From contig CALDGX010000157.1 in the NCBI GenBank assembly GCA_937941715.1, forward strand, positions 1 to 61,739: a stretch of 61,739 nucleotides of DNA, written 5' to 3'. A model generated the notes under the pieces. The model made no database searches. It had not been told where the DNA came from and was given only the letters and a program-made list of their open reading frames with translations. The position numbers and the translations under genes were made by a program. The stretch is from an uncultured Chloracidobacterium sp. (GTDB taxonomy: Bacteria > Acidobacteriota > Blastocatellia > Pyrinomonadales > Pyrinomonadaceae). This document shows positions 8,369-17,017 of this stretch, one piece after another. Position 1 is the stretch's first letter. Every line of letters starts with the position of its first letter.

Positions 8369-9184
8369 TTACGGGACAAAGTTATAGGTGATCACACCCG
8401 AAACCTTAACCGCCTGTCCGGAAAGGAGGGTCGGGCTGAAACGAGCACCGCGAGCGGCGCCCTCGGCAGCGGCACGGAGCAGCGGGTGACCGCTGACGGC
8501 ACTAGCCGAGACCACGCGGCCTGACTCGTCGATCAAAACCTGTACGCTGACCGCACCAGCCGCTCTTACGGCTTTGGCCGCCGGCGGATATGCGGGCTTA
8601 GGCAAGCTTGTTGCCTTACCGTTGAGCACACCGCCTGAAACCGTCTTAGGTGCCGGTTTCGGCGTTGGCTTGGGCGGCGGCGGCGGAGCGTCGCCATCAT
8701 CAGCACCGGATGTGTCATTTCCAGTACCGGTCGAGATGCCCTGCGTACCGCCGCTGTTTACAACGCGGGCAGCACCGGGATCGATCCTTGCTCCGGTATC
8801 GGAGTTCATCTCACCTTGTTTGGTAAGGCGATCAAGACGCATCTGCGGGATATTACTCTTGACCGTGCTGATCTGTTCGGGCACCTTCGGCGAAGCGTTG
8901 ATATTCTGGATCAGTTCCTTGCGGACGTCGACGTCCGGCTCGACCTGCTTCTTTTCCGGCTGCTTTTCCGGCTCGGGCTCAGGTTCTTCGGCCGGCGGCG
9001 GCGGAGCAACAAGTGTCGACAACTCAAGGTCGCCCGAACCCATTCCATAGTCCTTTGCAAAAAGGCTGTAGGTCCAGGACCCGATGAGGGCCGTGACGGC
9101 GATGATAAATGTCACCAACAGGAACTCGCCGCGACGCTTATTTTCCTGAGAATTACTCTTTGATTCAACTAATTGATCAAGCAT
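8369..9184 (-). CDS. tonB: TonB family energy transducer
   Basis: A 271-residue protein with the three-part TonB plan: one N-terminal membrane helix (about 21-42), a Pro/Glu/Lys-rich periplasmic spacer (including EEPEPEPEKQPEKKQ and a second PPPPPKPTPKPAPK block), and a C-terminal TonB domain of about 90 residues (PAYPPAAKAVRAAGAVSVQV; DESGRVVSASAVSGHPLLR; final GVITYNFVP). It spans the periplasm and passes ExbB-ExbD energy to outer-membrane receptors. A strong GGGAGG precedes the ATG. It is the first gene of the cluster. No TonB-dependent receptor is present in the window, so the cargo is unknown. Confidence 0.93.
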   Translation of the reverse strand: MLDQLVESKSNSQENKRRGEFLLVTFIIAVTALIGSWTYSLFAKDYGMGSGDLELSTLVAPPPPAEEPEPEPEKQPEKKQVEPDVDVRKELIQNINASPKVPEQISTVKSNIPQMRLDRLTKQGEMNSDTGARIDPGAARVVNSGGTQGISTGTGNDTSGADDGDAPPPPPKPTPKPAPKTVSGGVLNGKATSLPKPAYPPAAKAVRAAGAVSVQVLIDESGRVVSASAVSGHPLLRAAAEGAARGARFSPTLLSGQAVKVSGVITYNFVP

Positions 9185-9623
9185 TTTACTTCCTCCCTTT
9201 TTCCGGTGCCAAATGTTAGGTCAAGGGTTACGAAACCTTACAATATACTTCGATGATGCAAACTTCTCCCGGCGTTGTAACCGACACTTAAAGTATCGAT
9301 CTCAAAACGCGAGCTGCTAAATTTCCGGAATTTGTATTGTTTGACATCAAGTGCGGATTGTCGAGACTCTTGCCGGTCGAACATGCAAAAGTACTACTGA
9401 TTCCGTCACTGATTCGCAAAACGAATACGGAAAAATGCAGACACAAACATTAAATTGACCAGCAACGAAATGAAGTCTAAAAGTTTAGAATTCGAAAGTC
9501 AAGAATAACAAAGGCGTTTGCGGTCAAAAATGCCATTTTTTTCAAATAAATCGGCCGCTATCCAGGGCTTAGAACGAACGCAAGTTCGCATAGCATGGAG
9601 GGCGGCCGAAATTAGAATTAAAG
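9185..9623. other. Intergenic region between tonB and secF
   Basis: These 439 nt hold no convincing gene on either strand. The right part contains the secF 3' hairpin. The left part should contain the tonB promoter; I could not pick a convincing -35/-10 pair. The stretch is more AT-rich than its surroundings. Confidence 0.6.
9551..9609 (-). terminator. Long hairpin downstream of secF
   Basis: A 59-nt extended hairpin: outer stem of 8 bp (9551-9558 with 9602-9609), inner helices of 4 bp (9561-9564 with 9596-9599) and 3 bp (9567-9569 with 9592-9594), and an apical 5-bp stem (9575-9579 with 9584-9588) with a 4-nt loop. On the minus strand TTTATTTG follows. It starts 15 nt after the secF stop, so termination is the simplest reading, but it is unusually elaborate. 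Confidence 0.5.
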
Positions 9624-10727
9624 TTACCTGGTAACGGGCCTTCGGGCTACCGAACGTCGTGATGCCGAAGCCATTTTCTCGCTGCCTGACTGGGGCATTG
9701 CAACCTCTTTGACCTTGGCATTGCCGATCTTTCCCTGCCACCAGATCGCGATCGGACTTGCGATAGCGATGGTCGAGTAGGTCCCGGTGATCGAGCCCAC
9801 AAAAAGTGCCAGTGAGAATCCTCGCAGAACCTCGCCGCCGAATAGCACCAATGCCAGAACAGCCAGGAACACAAGCCCGTTGGTCACGATGGTACGCGAC
9901 ATCGTCTGGTTGATCGAATCGTTGGTCAGCGAATATATCGATTTGCCGCGGTGAAGCGTTATATTCTCGCGAATTCGGTCGAAGATAACGATCGAGTCGT
10001 TTACCGAGAATCCGACGAGTGTCAGCAGTGCCGCCAGCACGGTAAGGCTGACCTCCCATTGAAACACCGAAAAGAACGCAAGCGTGATCAAAACGTCGTG
10101 AAACACGGCGATAACGGCACCTGCGGCATACGTCCAGTCGTAGCGAAACGCGATGAAAAGCAGTATCCCCAAAAGGCCGAGCAGCGTAGCGATCACCGCC
10201 TGATTGCGGAGCTGAGCGCCGGCAACCGGGCCGACCGAATCCGTACCGACGATCTGATACACCGCCGATTCGTCATCCGCCAGGCGCTTTCCAGCCTCGG
10301 CTTCCTTACCAAACGTATCCAGAGCCTTCTTAACGGTGGCTCGTCCCAAATTCACCTGGGTCGCGTCCCCGCCGCCGGCCGGAGTCGCTTCAACCGGAGC
10401 TGCATCGCCCTTACCTTCAAATAGTGGAACCTTGATCAGCACTTCGTCCTGCTTGTCGAGCGATGCCTGAATGACAGCGTCCGAGATGCCCTGAGCCTGC
10501 AAGGCACTCCTCAGGTCATCTTCGGCCGGCTTATTGCGAAACTTCGCAGTGATGACCGTTCCCCCCTGAAAGTCGACCCCGAGATTGAAAGCATCCGTCC
10601 CGCCCGGCGTGACCTGCCGTCCGATGGCAGACAATAATCCGGCGAGCAGGATCGCGATCGACAAAAAGATCAGAGGCTTTCGCAAGCCCATCCAATCAAC
10701 GTTAATACTCTTGAAAATTTCTAACAT
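9624..10727 (-). CDS. secF: Protein translocase subunit SecF
   Basis: A 367-residue RND-type membrane protein that with SecD uses the proton gradient to help pull proteins through SecYEG. Six membrane helices are expected. The N-terminal signature FNLGVDFQGGTVITAKF follows the first helix. The TM4-TM6 block includes FRYDWTYAAGAVIAVFHDVL, GFSVNDSIVIFDRIREN and LFVGSITGTYSTIAIASP. The periplasmic P1 region carries an insert rich in Ala, Gly and Pro. I start at ATG 10725-10727; an upstream in-frame start adds only seven residues. It is the last gene of the tgt-yajC-secD-secF run, 37 nt after secD. Confidence 0.96.
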   Translation of the reverse strand: MLEIFKSINVDWMGLRKPLIFLSIAILLAGLLSAIGRQVTPGGTDAFNLGVDFQGGTVITAKFRNKPAEDDLRSALQAQGISDAVIQASLDKQDEVLIKVPLFEGKGDAAPVEATPAGGGDATQVNLGRATVKKALDTFGKEAEAGKRLADDESAVYQIVGTDSVGPVAGAQLRNQAVIATLLGLLGILLFIAFRYDWTYAAGAVIAVFHDVLITLAFFSVFQWEVSLTVLAALLTLVGFSVNDSIVIFDRIRENITLHRGKSIYSLTNDSINQTMSRTIVTNGLVFLAVLALVLFGGEVLRGFSLALFVGSITGTYSTIAIASPIAIWWQGKIGNAKVKEVAMPQSGSEKMASASRRSVARRPVTR

Positions 10728-10763
10728 CTTTAGTTTGCCCGGCAACATAATGCCGGCAGTCGA

Positions 10764-12455
10764 TTAAATACTGATCGTCTCCATTTTGGCGTTGCGATGA
10801 AGCAGCCACATGAAGATCGTTCTCGAGACAAATACGGCCGAGAACAGGTTGATCAAAAGTCCCAAAACAAGCGTCACGGCAAATCCGCGGATCGGGCCGG
10901 AACCATACAAATAAAGAATGGTCGACGAAATGATCGTTGTGATATGCGTATCGATGATGGTGATAAATGCCCTGTCAAACCCGAGGCCGATAGCGTCTGA
11001 GATCGATCGGCCGGCTCTGAGTTCCTCACGAATTCGCTCGAAGATAAGTACATTCGAGTCCACCGCCATACCGATGCCGAGGATCAGTCCGGCGATACCC
11101 GGCAGAGTTAGGGTCGATTTGATCACGATAAGCGCCGCCATCGTCAGCAGCATGTTGAGCAGCAGAGCTATCACTGCATTCACACCCGCTCCGCGGTAGT
11201 AAAAGAGCATGAAGACGATCACGAACGCCACCCCGCCCAGCGAGGCCTCGACGCCTGCCTTGATCGAATCGGCACCTAAGCTCGGGCCGACTGTTCGCTC
11301 TTCCTGATACTCGATCTTGGCCGGAAGGGCCCCTGACTTGAGTGTCAGTGCCAGATCCTCGGCCGAAGTCTTGGTAAATTTGCCCGAGATCTCGCCCGAA
11401 TCAAATATCTGCGATTTGATGAACGCCGCAGACTTGACCTCGCCGTTCAGCACGACGGCCATGTAATTGTTGATATTTTTGCCGGTCCATTCACCGAACT
11501 TCTGGGCTCCGGCCGGTTTGAACGAAAAGGAGATCTGATAATCGCCCTCGCTGCCGGTCCGTGAGACGGCATTCGCCTCACGAAGTTCGCTGCCGTCAAC
11601 TACTGACGGATACTCGACAACCACATACTTGTTGACCTTGGCAGCAGGATCGGTCTTGGCGTTTCCGGCAGCTGAAGGTTCGTCGCGGTCCGCGTATGGA
11701 TAGACCTTGCGTGTCTGGGTCTCGGCACCGCCGATGGACTGCAGAGCCGCCTCTTTTGTCGGGTAGGTCTGTACCGGCGACGGATTGGGCGGGCTAATGA
11801 TCTTCGCGAGCGAAAGGTTCGACTCAGCACCGATCAGTTTCTTGACACGTTCAGGGTCATCCACGCCCGGCATTTGCAACAGTATCTGTCCCGAGGTCTC
11901 AGCACCGTGCTTTTGCAAAGTAGGTTCTTTAACACCAAAGGCGTTGATGCGGCTCTCAATGATCTTGAGAGCCTGATCGACAGCCTGCCGCTTCATCAGT
12001 TCCTGAGCCTGATTTGGCAGCGACCAAACAATATCGTTTCCGCTGCTGGACTGGGTCCATGCCGAAAAGTCAACCTTTTTCTTAACCTCGTCGAGCACAG
12101 CCTGCTGCTGCGACGGATCAGAAAGCGTGAGGTTCACCGAGTAATTGCCGTTTTCAGCTTTTACCGTGTATGCCGTAGCCGGCAGTTTCGCATCCTGCGC
12201 AGTTGTTAACGCCGCCTGTCCGTTATTCTCGGTGAGCGTTTTAAGGTAATCGTCGGTTTTGACACGCATCACCAGATGCGAGCCGCCCTTAAGATCAAGC
12301 CCGAGATTGATATTCTCGGCCAGATTCGCCTTAATGCCGCTCCAACTGAAGTCGCTGGCGACGGGAGTTCTGCGAGGCCCGAAAACGAGGTATATCCCGG
12401 CGACTGTGATCGCGAGGATAATTAATGTTCTGATCCACAAACCTTTGTTCTTCAT
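10764..12455 (-). CDS. secD: Protein translocase subunit SecD
   Basis: A 563-residue RND-type partner of SecF. An N-terminal membrane helix (about 9-26) is followed by NINLGLDLKGGSHLVMRVKT, the conserved SecD D1 signature. A large periplasmic P1 region follows, with MPGVDDPERVKKLIGAE and the P1-head region. The C-terminal six-helix half contains GLILGIGMAVDSNVLIFERI and DTHITTIISSTILYLYGSGP. Length and order match separate SecD proteins. It sits between yajC and secF. It assists late steps of export at the inner membrane. Confidence 0.97.
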   Translation of the reverse strand: MKNKGLWIRTLIILAITVAGIYLVFGPRRTPVASDFSWSGIKANLAENINLGLDLKGGSHLVMRVKTDDYLKTLTENNGQAALTTAQDAKLPATAYTVKAENGNYSVNLTLSDPSQQQAVLDEVKKKVDFSAWTQSSSGNDIVWSLPNQAQELMKRQAVDQALKIIESRINAFGVKEPTLQKHGAETSGQILLQMPGVDDPERVKKLIGAESNLSLAKIISPPNPSPVQTYPTKEAALQSIGGAETQTRKVYPYADRDEPSAAGNAKTDPAAKVNKYVVVEYPSVVDGSELREANAVSRTGSEGDYQISFSFKPAGAQKFGEWTGKNINNYMAVVLNGEVKSAAFIKSQIFDSGEISGKFTKTSAEDLALTLKSGALPAKIEYQEERTVGPSLGADSIKAGVEASLGGVAFVIVFMLFYYRGAGVNAVIALLLNMLLTMAALIVIKSTLTLPGIAGLILGIGMAVDSNVLIFERIREELRAGRSISDAIGLGFDRAFITIIDTHITTIISSTILYLYGSGPIRGFAVTLVLGLLINLFSAVFVSRTIFMWLLHRNAKMETISI

Positions 12456-12480
12456 TACTAAATACGCGTAGAGCTAACTA

Positions 12481-12783
12481 TTATTCCGCTTTTCGGCCGA
12501 CAACCGCACTCTTGCCAACTTCCAGAAACGACTTTTCGGCGCTCTGGATAATAAAGCTGGTTTCTTTGACCTCTTTGATCTTGCCGATGATGCCGCCATT
12601 GGTGACGATCTCATCATTGATCTTTAACTGGGCGATCATTTCCTGAAGCTGCTGTTTCTGCTTCTTTTGCGGAAGGATCACCAAAAAGTAAAAGATACCG
12701 AAGATAAATACAAATGGGAGCAGTGTCCAAAGGATACTACCGCCGCCGCCGGCATCTTGAAAAAAGAGCGCTAGATTGTTCAT
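12481..12783 (-). CDS. yajC: Sec translocon accessory protein YajC
   Basis: A 100-residue single-span membrane protein. The helix LPFVFIFGIFYFLVILPQKK (about 22-41) is followed by QKQQLQEMIAQLKINDEIVT and the small cytoplasmic domain ending in EVGKSAVVGRKAE. This is the classic YajC layout and length. It precedes secD by 25 nt, as in many bacteria. It associates with SecDF. Confidence 0.95.
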   Translation of the reverse strand: MNNLALFFQDAGGGGSILWTLLPFVFIFGIFYFLVILPQKKQKQQLQEMIAQLKINDEIVTNGGIIGKIKEVKETSFIIQSAEKSFLEVGKSAVVGRKAE

Positions 12784-12837
12784 TGTTTTTACTGCCTAAA
12801 GACAAAAACGTAATGATATACATTTGATAGAACATTA

Positions 12838-14019
12838 TCAAACGCTCTCAGCCCCGTTTTCTTTAAGCCCCGCTAAAAATCTGCGGCGAAATTCCTGAAA
12901 TTCGCCTGCACGGATCGCTGACCTCACCTTTCGCATCGTTTCGAGGAAGAACGCGACGTTGTGGTGCGAGATCAGTATCGCGGCATTCATCTCGCCAACC
13001 TGATACAGATGCCTCAGGTACCCGAGCGAGTACCGCCGGCAGACCGAGCAAGGGCAATCGGGGTCAAGCGGACCGTCATTTCTCGCAAATTTTGCATTGC
13101 GGATGTTCAACTTACCACGCGAGGTGAAGGCACTGCCGGTTCGGCCATTACGGGTCGGGATCACACAATCGAACATATCGACACCGCAATTAACACCCTC
13201 GATCAGATCTTCGGGTGTCCCGACACCCATCAAATATCGTGGTGCGTCGTCCGGCATCTTAGGTGCGAGATGGTCAAGCACCTCGTACATGACCGACTTT
13301 TCCTCACCAACGCTCAATCCGCCGATCGCGTATCCGTCGAAACCGATCTCGACCGTCCTGGCGAGGCTCTCGTCCCGCAGATCGAGGTGCCCGGCCCCCT
13401 GAACGATCCCGAATAACGCTTGCCGCTTGTCTTCCTCAAACCCGATTCGGCGCCCCGTATCAGCCCCATCGGACTGAAGTTGGTGAAACCTTTCCTTTGA
13501 CCGCCGGGCCCACCGAGCAGTCAACTCTAAACTCTTGCGCGTCGCGTCAAAACCGGCGTCACCTGGCGGGCATTCGTCGAAAACCATCACAATATCCGAC
13601 CCCAGAGCAGCCTGGATCTCCATCGACACTTCCGGCGATAAAAAGTATTTCGTTCCGTCGATATGTGAACGAAAGTCGACACCGTCTTCGGTCAGCTTTC
13701 GCAGATCCGTTAGCGAAAAGACCTGAAATCCGCCGGAATCGGTCAACAACGACCTGTTCCAGGAAGAAAACCGGTGCAATCCGCCCATATCGCGGATGAT
13801 TTCGACGCCGGGCCGAAGAAAGAGATGGTAGGTGTTGGCAAGGATGATCCGAGCATCCATTTCATCCTCGAGCCATTCAAAACGAACGCCCTTCAAGGCA
13901 CCTTGTGTGCCGACAGGCATGAAGACGGGCGTTTCGATCTCAGATCGCCGCGTTCGCAATAAACCACTTCGAGCCTCGCCATCGCGGGCCGTAATCTTCC
14001 AATCGATAGGGCTTTTCAT
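12838..14019 (-). CDS. tgt: tRNA-guanine transglycosylase (queuine tRNA-ribosyltransferase)
   Basis: A 393-residue enzyme exchanging guanine at position 34 of GUN-anticodon tRNAs for the queuosine precursor preQ1. Motifs: LTDSGGFQVFSL (substrate pocket), GGLSVGEEKSVMYEVLDHLA, nucleophile region VDMFDCVIPTRNGR, and the zinc site CPCSVCRRYSLGYLRHL ending in SHHN. The length fits bacterial Tgt. Its ATG overlaps the TAA of the upstream MauE-thioredoxin gene by one base, implying translational coupling. yajC-secD-secF follow. Other queuosine genes are not in the window. Confidence 0.97.
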   Translation of the reverse strand: MKSPIDWKITARDGEARSGLLRTRRSEIETPVFMPVGTQGALKGVRFEWLEDEMDARIILANTYHLFLRPGVEIIRDMGGLHRFSSWNRSLLTDSGGFQVFSLTDLRKLTEDGVDFRSHIDGTKYFLSPEVSMEIQAALGSDIVMVFDECPPGDAGFDATRKSLELTARWARRSKERFHQLQSDGADTGRRIGFEEDKRQALFGIVQGAGHLDLRDESLARTVEIGFDGYAIGGLSVGEEKSVMYEVLDHLAPKMPDDAPRYLMGVGTPEDLIEGVNCGVDMFDCVIPTRNGRTGSAFTSRGKLNIRNAKFARNDGPLDPDCPCSVCRRYSLGYLRHLYQVGEMNAAILISHHNVAFFLETMRKVRSAIRAGEFQEFRRRFLAGLKENGAESV

Positions 14020-15500
14020 TATCCGTTAGACTTTTTATCGATAAGAGCCCGGATGTTTGGTGCTCCGATAGCGATCTCAGATGCAAAACGCCCTCGCTCG
14101 TCGATGAGTATAGCTGATGGGGTTCCATGCATCCCGAGGTTTTCTGCGACCGCATAGCCTTTGTCCAGAACGATAGGGGACTTCAGGTCAAGTCCCCGGA
14201 TGAGATCCATATCGCCGTCGGCAAACACCACAAGATCCGGATCCGATAGCTCTCGTTCCGCATCCCATTTTCTGAGTTCGTCGGCCATTTTTCCGCAATG
14301 CGGGCAAGTTGGGCTCCAAAACGTGATCAATGTAGGTCGCGAGATGTTGCTTGAATCAACTTGTCGTCCATCGATCGCCTTTACAGAAAACTGTGGCAAC
14401 CTTTTCCCGATCTCAACAAGGCCGGCACCGTGTGCACGCTCGGGGTCGTGAATGTAAAGGTGATCGGCGGTCAGATCCGTGTCACGGACCCGTTTCACCA
14501 ATTCCGCGATCGCGGTGTCACCGGCCGCCACATGACTGGCAATTCGGCCGTTTCGGTCCACGAGGACCGCGGACGGTGTCCATCTCGCGTTCATTGCATC
14601 CGCGAACTCGCGATCTTTCTGCCGAACAAGAGTTTTCCCTTCGTGATCGCCAAAAGTAGCTGCGTTTGCCTCGACCGAGCCCGAACTGACAAAGACAGTG
14701 CCCAGCCTTCCGGAAAATTCGGCCGCCCATTCGTGCATCCGGGGGACCAACGCCTTGCATGGCGAGCAAGTCGGGCTAACAAAGAACAAGATCGCCGGCA
14801 TTCCATCCGAAACTATGGCACGAGTCGACACCTGGCCGCCATTACTATCCTCGAGGAGCATATCGGGAACGAAAGCCCCGATCGGAAGGCCGTCATTCGG
14901 GCTGCCAACATTCTCCCGATCGACTGCCGAGCCTTCGCCGGCGATAAGTTCGAGCATTTCGATCCGACGCATCAAGGCATTTTGTCCGGCTGAATGCTGA
15001 CTTTGTCGGCTAATGACCGCCACCAGGAGGCCCACGATCACAAAACTGAACACTACGATGAGTACCGAAGGCTCGACCAACGCAAGGTCAAGCCCCTGCG
15101 CGGAAGGCCCGCTAATGACCAGAATGACCCCGGCGGCGAAAAAGAAAACGTTTCGGACAAGCGCGAAAACGCTAACAGGTTCACTGTGAAGTTGGCCGAA
15201 ACAGTGACAGTCCGGAGCATTTCCTTTGACCAATTGATAGACAATTCCGGCACAAAAAAAAGCCAACAGCGAACTACCTGCAATGGCCGCCGGCCATGAC
15301 GTTTTTACAAAAAGCAACGAGAATGCGATCGCGATCTCGACAACCGGCAACAGGATCGCTGCCAAATTCGAAATTGAAGGCGGCACCCCGAATTCGAGCA
15401 TTGCCTTTCGCGAGCCGTCCCGATCAACGAGTTTGGCAACGCCGGCAACGCCGAATACCGCAGCAAGCAATGATCTGATCACTAAAAGTAAGAGTTCCAT
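14019..15500 (-). CDS. MauE-like membrane protein fused to two thioredoxin-like domains
   Basis: A 493-residue three-part protein. Residues 1-165 resemble the MauE/DoxX-like family, with four to five membrane helices and the conserved DCHCFG motif at 98-102. Residues about 205-345 form a TlpA/ResA-like thioredoxin domain with active site CSPC (C245, C248) in FFVSPTCSPCKALVPRM. Residues about 365-493 form a second thioredoxin domain with CPHC (C399, C402) in TFWSPTCPHCGKMADEL. Both CxxC pairs are intact. MauE is known from methylamine dehydrogenase maturation, where it supports disulfide formation. Here I infer an envelope thiol-disulfide relay in one chain. It overlaps tgt by one base and follows der by 58 nt. 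Confidence 0.85.
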   Translation of the reverse strand: MELLLLVIRSLLAAVFGVAGVAKLVDRDGSRKAMLEFGVPPSISNLAAILLPVVEIAIAFSLLFVKTSWPAAIAGSSLLAFFCAGIVYQLVKGNAPDCHCFGQLHSEPVSVFALVRNVFFFAAGVILVISGPSAQGLDLALVEPSVLIVVFSFVIVGLLVAVISRQSQHSAGQNALMRRIEMLELIAGEGSAVDRENVGSPNDGLPIGAFVPDMLLEDSNGGQVSTRAIVSDGMPAILFFVSPTCSPCKALVPRMHEWAAEFSGRLGTVFVSSGSVEANAATFGDHEGKTLVRQKDREFADAMNARWTPSAVLVDRNGRIASHVAAGDTAIAELVKRVRDTDLTADHLYIHDPERAHGAGLVEIGKRLPQFSVKAIDGRQVDSSNISRPTLITFWSPTCPHCGKMADELRKWDAERELSDPDLVVFADGDMDLIRGLDLKSPIVLDKGYAVAENLGMHGTPSAILIDERGRFASEIAIGAPNIRALIDKKSNG

Positions 15501-15558
15501 GCAAACGTCTGGTCACAGTCACCCGGGAAAACAGGCCGAACGGATAGCGGCCCATCAC

Positions 15559-16917
15559 CTATTTCTTTTTCTCCCGTGCCTTGTGCCTTTCGACAAGGCG
15601 GATCGGTGTTGCAAAAAAATCAAATTCGCTTCGGAGCTGATTTTCGATATATCGCAAATACGAAAAATGCAGCCCCGCCTTACTGCCGCCGGAGGTGAAA
15701 AGGATGAACAACGGCGGCCTGATCCCGGCCTGAGTCAAAAACTGCACCTTCAGCCGCGAAAAACCACCCTTTACTGGTGCGGGTGCGGTGCCGCCCTTGG
15801 GCTGTGCGATCGATTCTTCAAAAAATCTGTTAAGTCGTGATGTCTGGATCCGCATGTTGCGGGCAGCGTACGCCTGAGCGACCAGCGGCAGGATCTTGGT
15901 CACGCGCTGTCCTGTCAATGCTGATATCGTGACGATTGGTGCCCAGTCAAGGAATTTCATCGCCATTCGCAGTGACCGCTCAAATTCGTAGATCGTATTG
16001 GTCTCTTTTTCTTCGACGGCGTCCCATTTATTGACCACGATTATCACTGAGCAACCTGAATCGACGGCATATCCCGCGATATTCGCGTCCAGATTGGTGA
16101 CGCCCTCGACAGCGTCGATGACAATGATGGCCACATCTGCCCGCTCGAGAGCCTTACGGGCCATGACCACCGATAGTTTTTCCGCCATTTCGGTCGTCTT
16201 GCCCTTTCGCCTGATGCCGGCGGTGTCGATTATCATGTAATCCTGGCCATCTGCCGTCAGATACGTATCGATCGCGTCGCGAGTTGTACCGGCGATCGGC
16301 GATACGATCACACGGTCCTCACCGAGCAGTTTATTGAGCAGCGACGATTTACCGACATTCGGCCGGCCAATGATCGCCAGTCTGATCTCACGAGGCTTTT
16401 CATCCTCGACGTTCTCTTCGTCAAAGGTCAAATGATCAAATACAAGGTCAAGTAAGTCGCCGACCCCGGTACCGTGTTCGGCCGAGATCGGGGCCATTTC
16501 GAACCCGAAACTATAAAATTCACCGGCTTCGTTTTCGACCTTTCGCGACTCGACCTTATTGGCAGCGATGATGACCGGCTTGCCGGTATTCCTGAGCAGG
16601 ACACCCAGTTCTTCGTCAAGCGGGGTGATCCCGGCCCGTGTGTCCAGGACCCAAATGATCGCCACCGATTCATCGATTGCCTGTGAGGCCTGTTTGAAAA
16701 TGTTCGCCGGTATGATCGCGTCGTCGTCAGGGACGATGCCTCCGGTATCCACCAGACGGAAGGTCTTAGCCTTCCACTCGACCTCGCCGAACATTCGGTC
16801 GCGGGTAATGCCGGGCTCATCGCCGACGATCGCCTTTCGGCTGCCGGTAAGGCGATTGAAAAGTGTGGATTTTCCGACATTTGGCCGGCCAATAATGGCA
16901 ACAAGCGGAGCTTTCAT
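15559..16917 (-). CDS. der: GTPase Der (EngA), ribosome assembly factor
   Basis: A 452-residue tandem-GTPase. Domain 1 P-loop GRPNVGKS at 10-17 with DTGG switch II and NKVE base-recognition motifs; domain 2 has a second GRPNVGKS (about 187-194), DTAGIRRKGK and NKWD. The C-terminal KH-like domain includes RFFEESIAQPKGG and ends ERHKAREKKK. Two tandem G domains are diagnostic for Der, which is needed for 50S subunit maturation. The length is normal. It is the first gene of the minus-strand run leading to secF. Confidence 0.97.
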   Translation of the reverse strand: MKAPLVAIIGRPNVGKSTLFNRLTGSRKAIVGDEPGITRDRMFGEVEWKAKTFRLVDTGGIVPDDDAIIPANIFKQASQAIDESVAIIWVLDTRAGITPLDEELGVLLRNTGKPVIIAANKVESRKVENEAGEFYSFGFEMAPISAEHGTGVGDLLDLVFDHLTFDEENVEDEKPREIRLAIIGRPNVGKSSLLNKLLGEDRVIVSPIAGTTRDAIDTYLTADGQDYMIIDTAGIRRKGKTTEMAEKLSVVMARKALERADVAIIVIDAVEGVTNLDANIAGYAVDSGCSVIIVVNKWDAVEEKETNTIYEFERSLRMAMKFLDWAPIVTISALTGQRVTKILPLVAQAYAARNMRIQTSRLNRFFEESIAQPKGGTAPAPVKGGFSRLKVQFLTQAGIRPPLFILFTSGGSKAGLHFSYLRYIENQLRSEFDFFATPIRLVERHKAREKKK

Positions 16918-16964
16918 TAAGACAAGAATAGTAGATTATCGAGTTTAGTGCATCTCAAGCGCCG

Positions 16965-16996
16965 AAAAGGCCCCGCCGATGTTGGTCGGCGAGGCC
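16965..16996 (-). terminator. Rho-independent terminator of the Arg/Gln/Tyr-rich gene
   Basis: An 11-bp stem with one G-U pair (16969-16979 with 16986-16996), 6-nt loop, followed on the minus strand by TTTT. It lies 21 nt after the stop of the gene ending at 17018 and before der. Confidence 0.75.
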
Positions 16997-17017
16997 AGTC
17001 TAATAACTGATTTTTGG

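Noticed and set aside
9551..9609. Integron attC-like site after secF
   Set aside because: The palindrome lacks the RYYYAAC/GTTRRRY core boxes and there is no integrase or cassette array.
9499..10059. Minus-strand open frame overlapping secF in another phase
   Set aside because: Overlaps the conserved SecF C-terminal helices; composition is that of a frameshifted reading.
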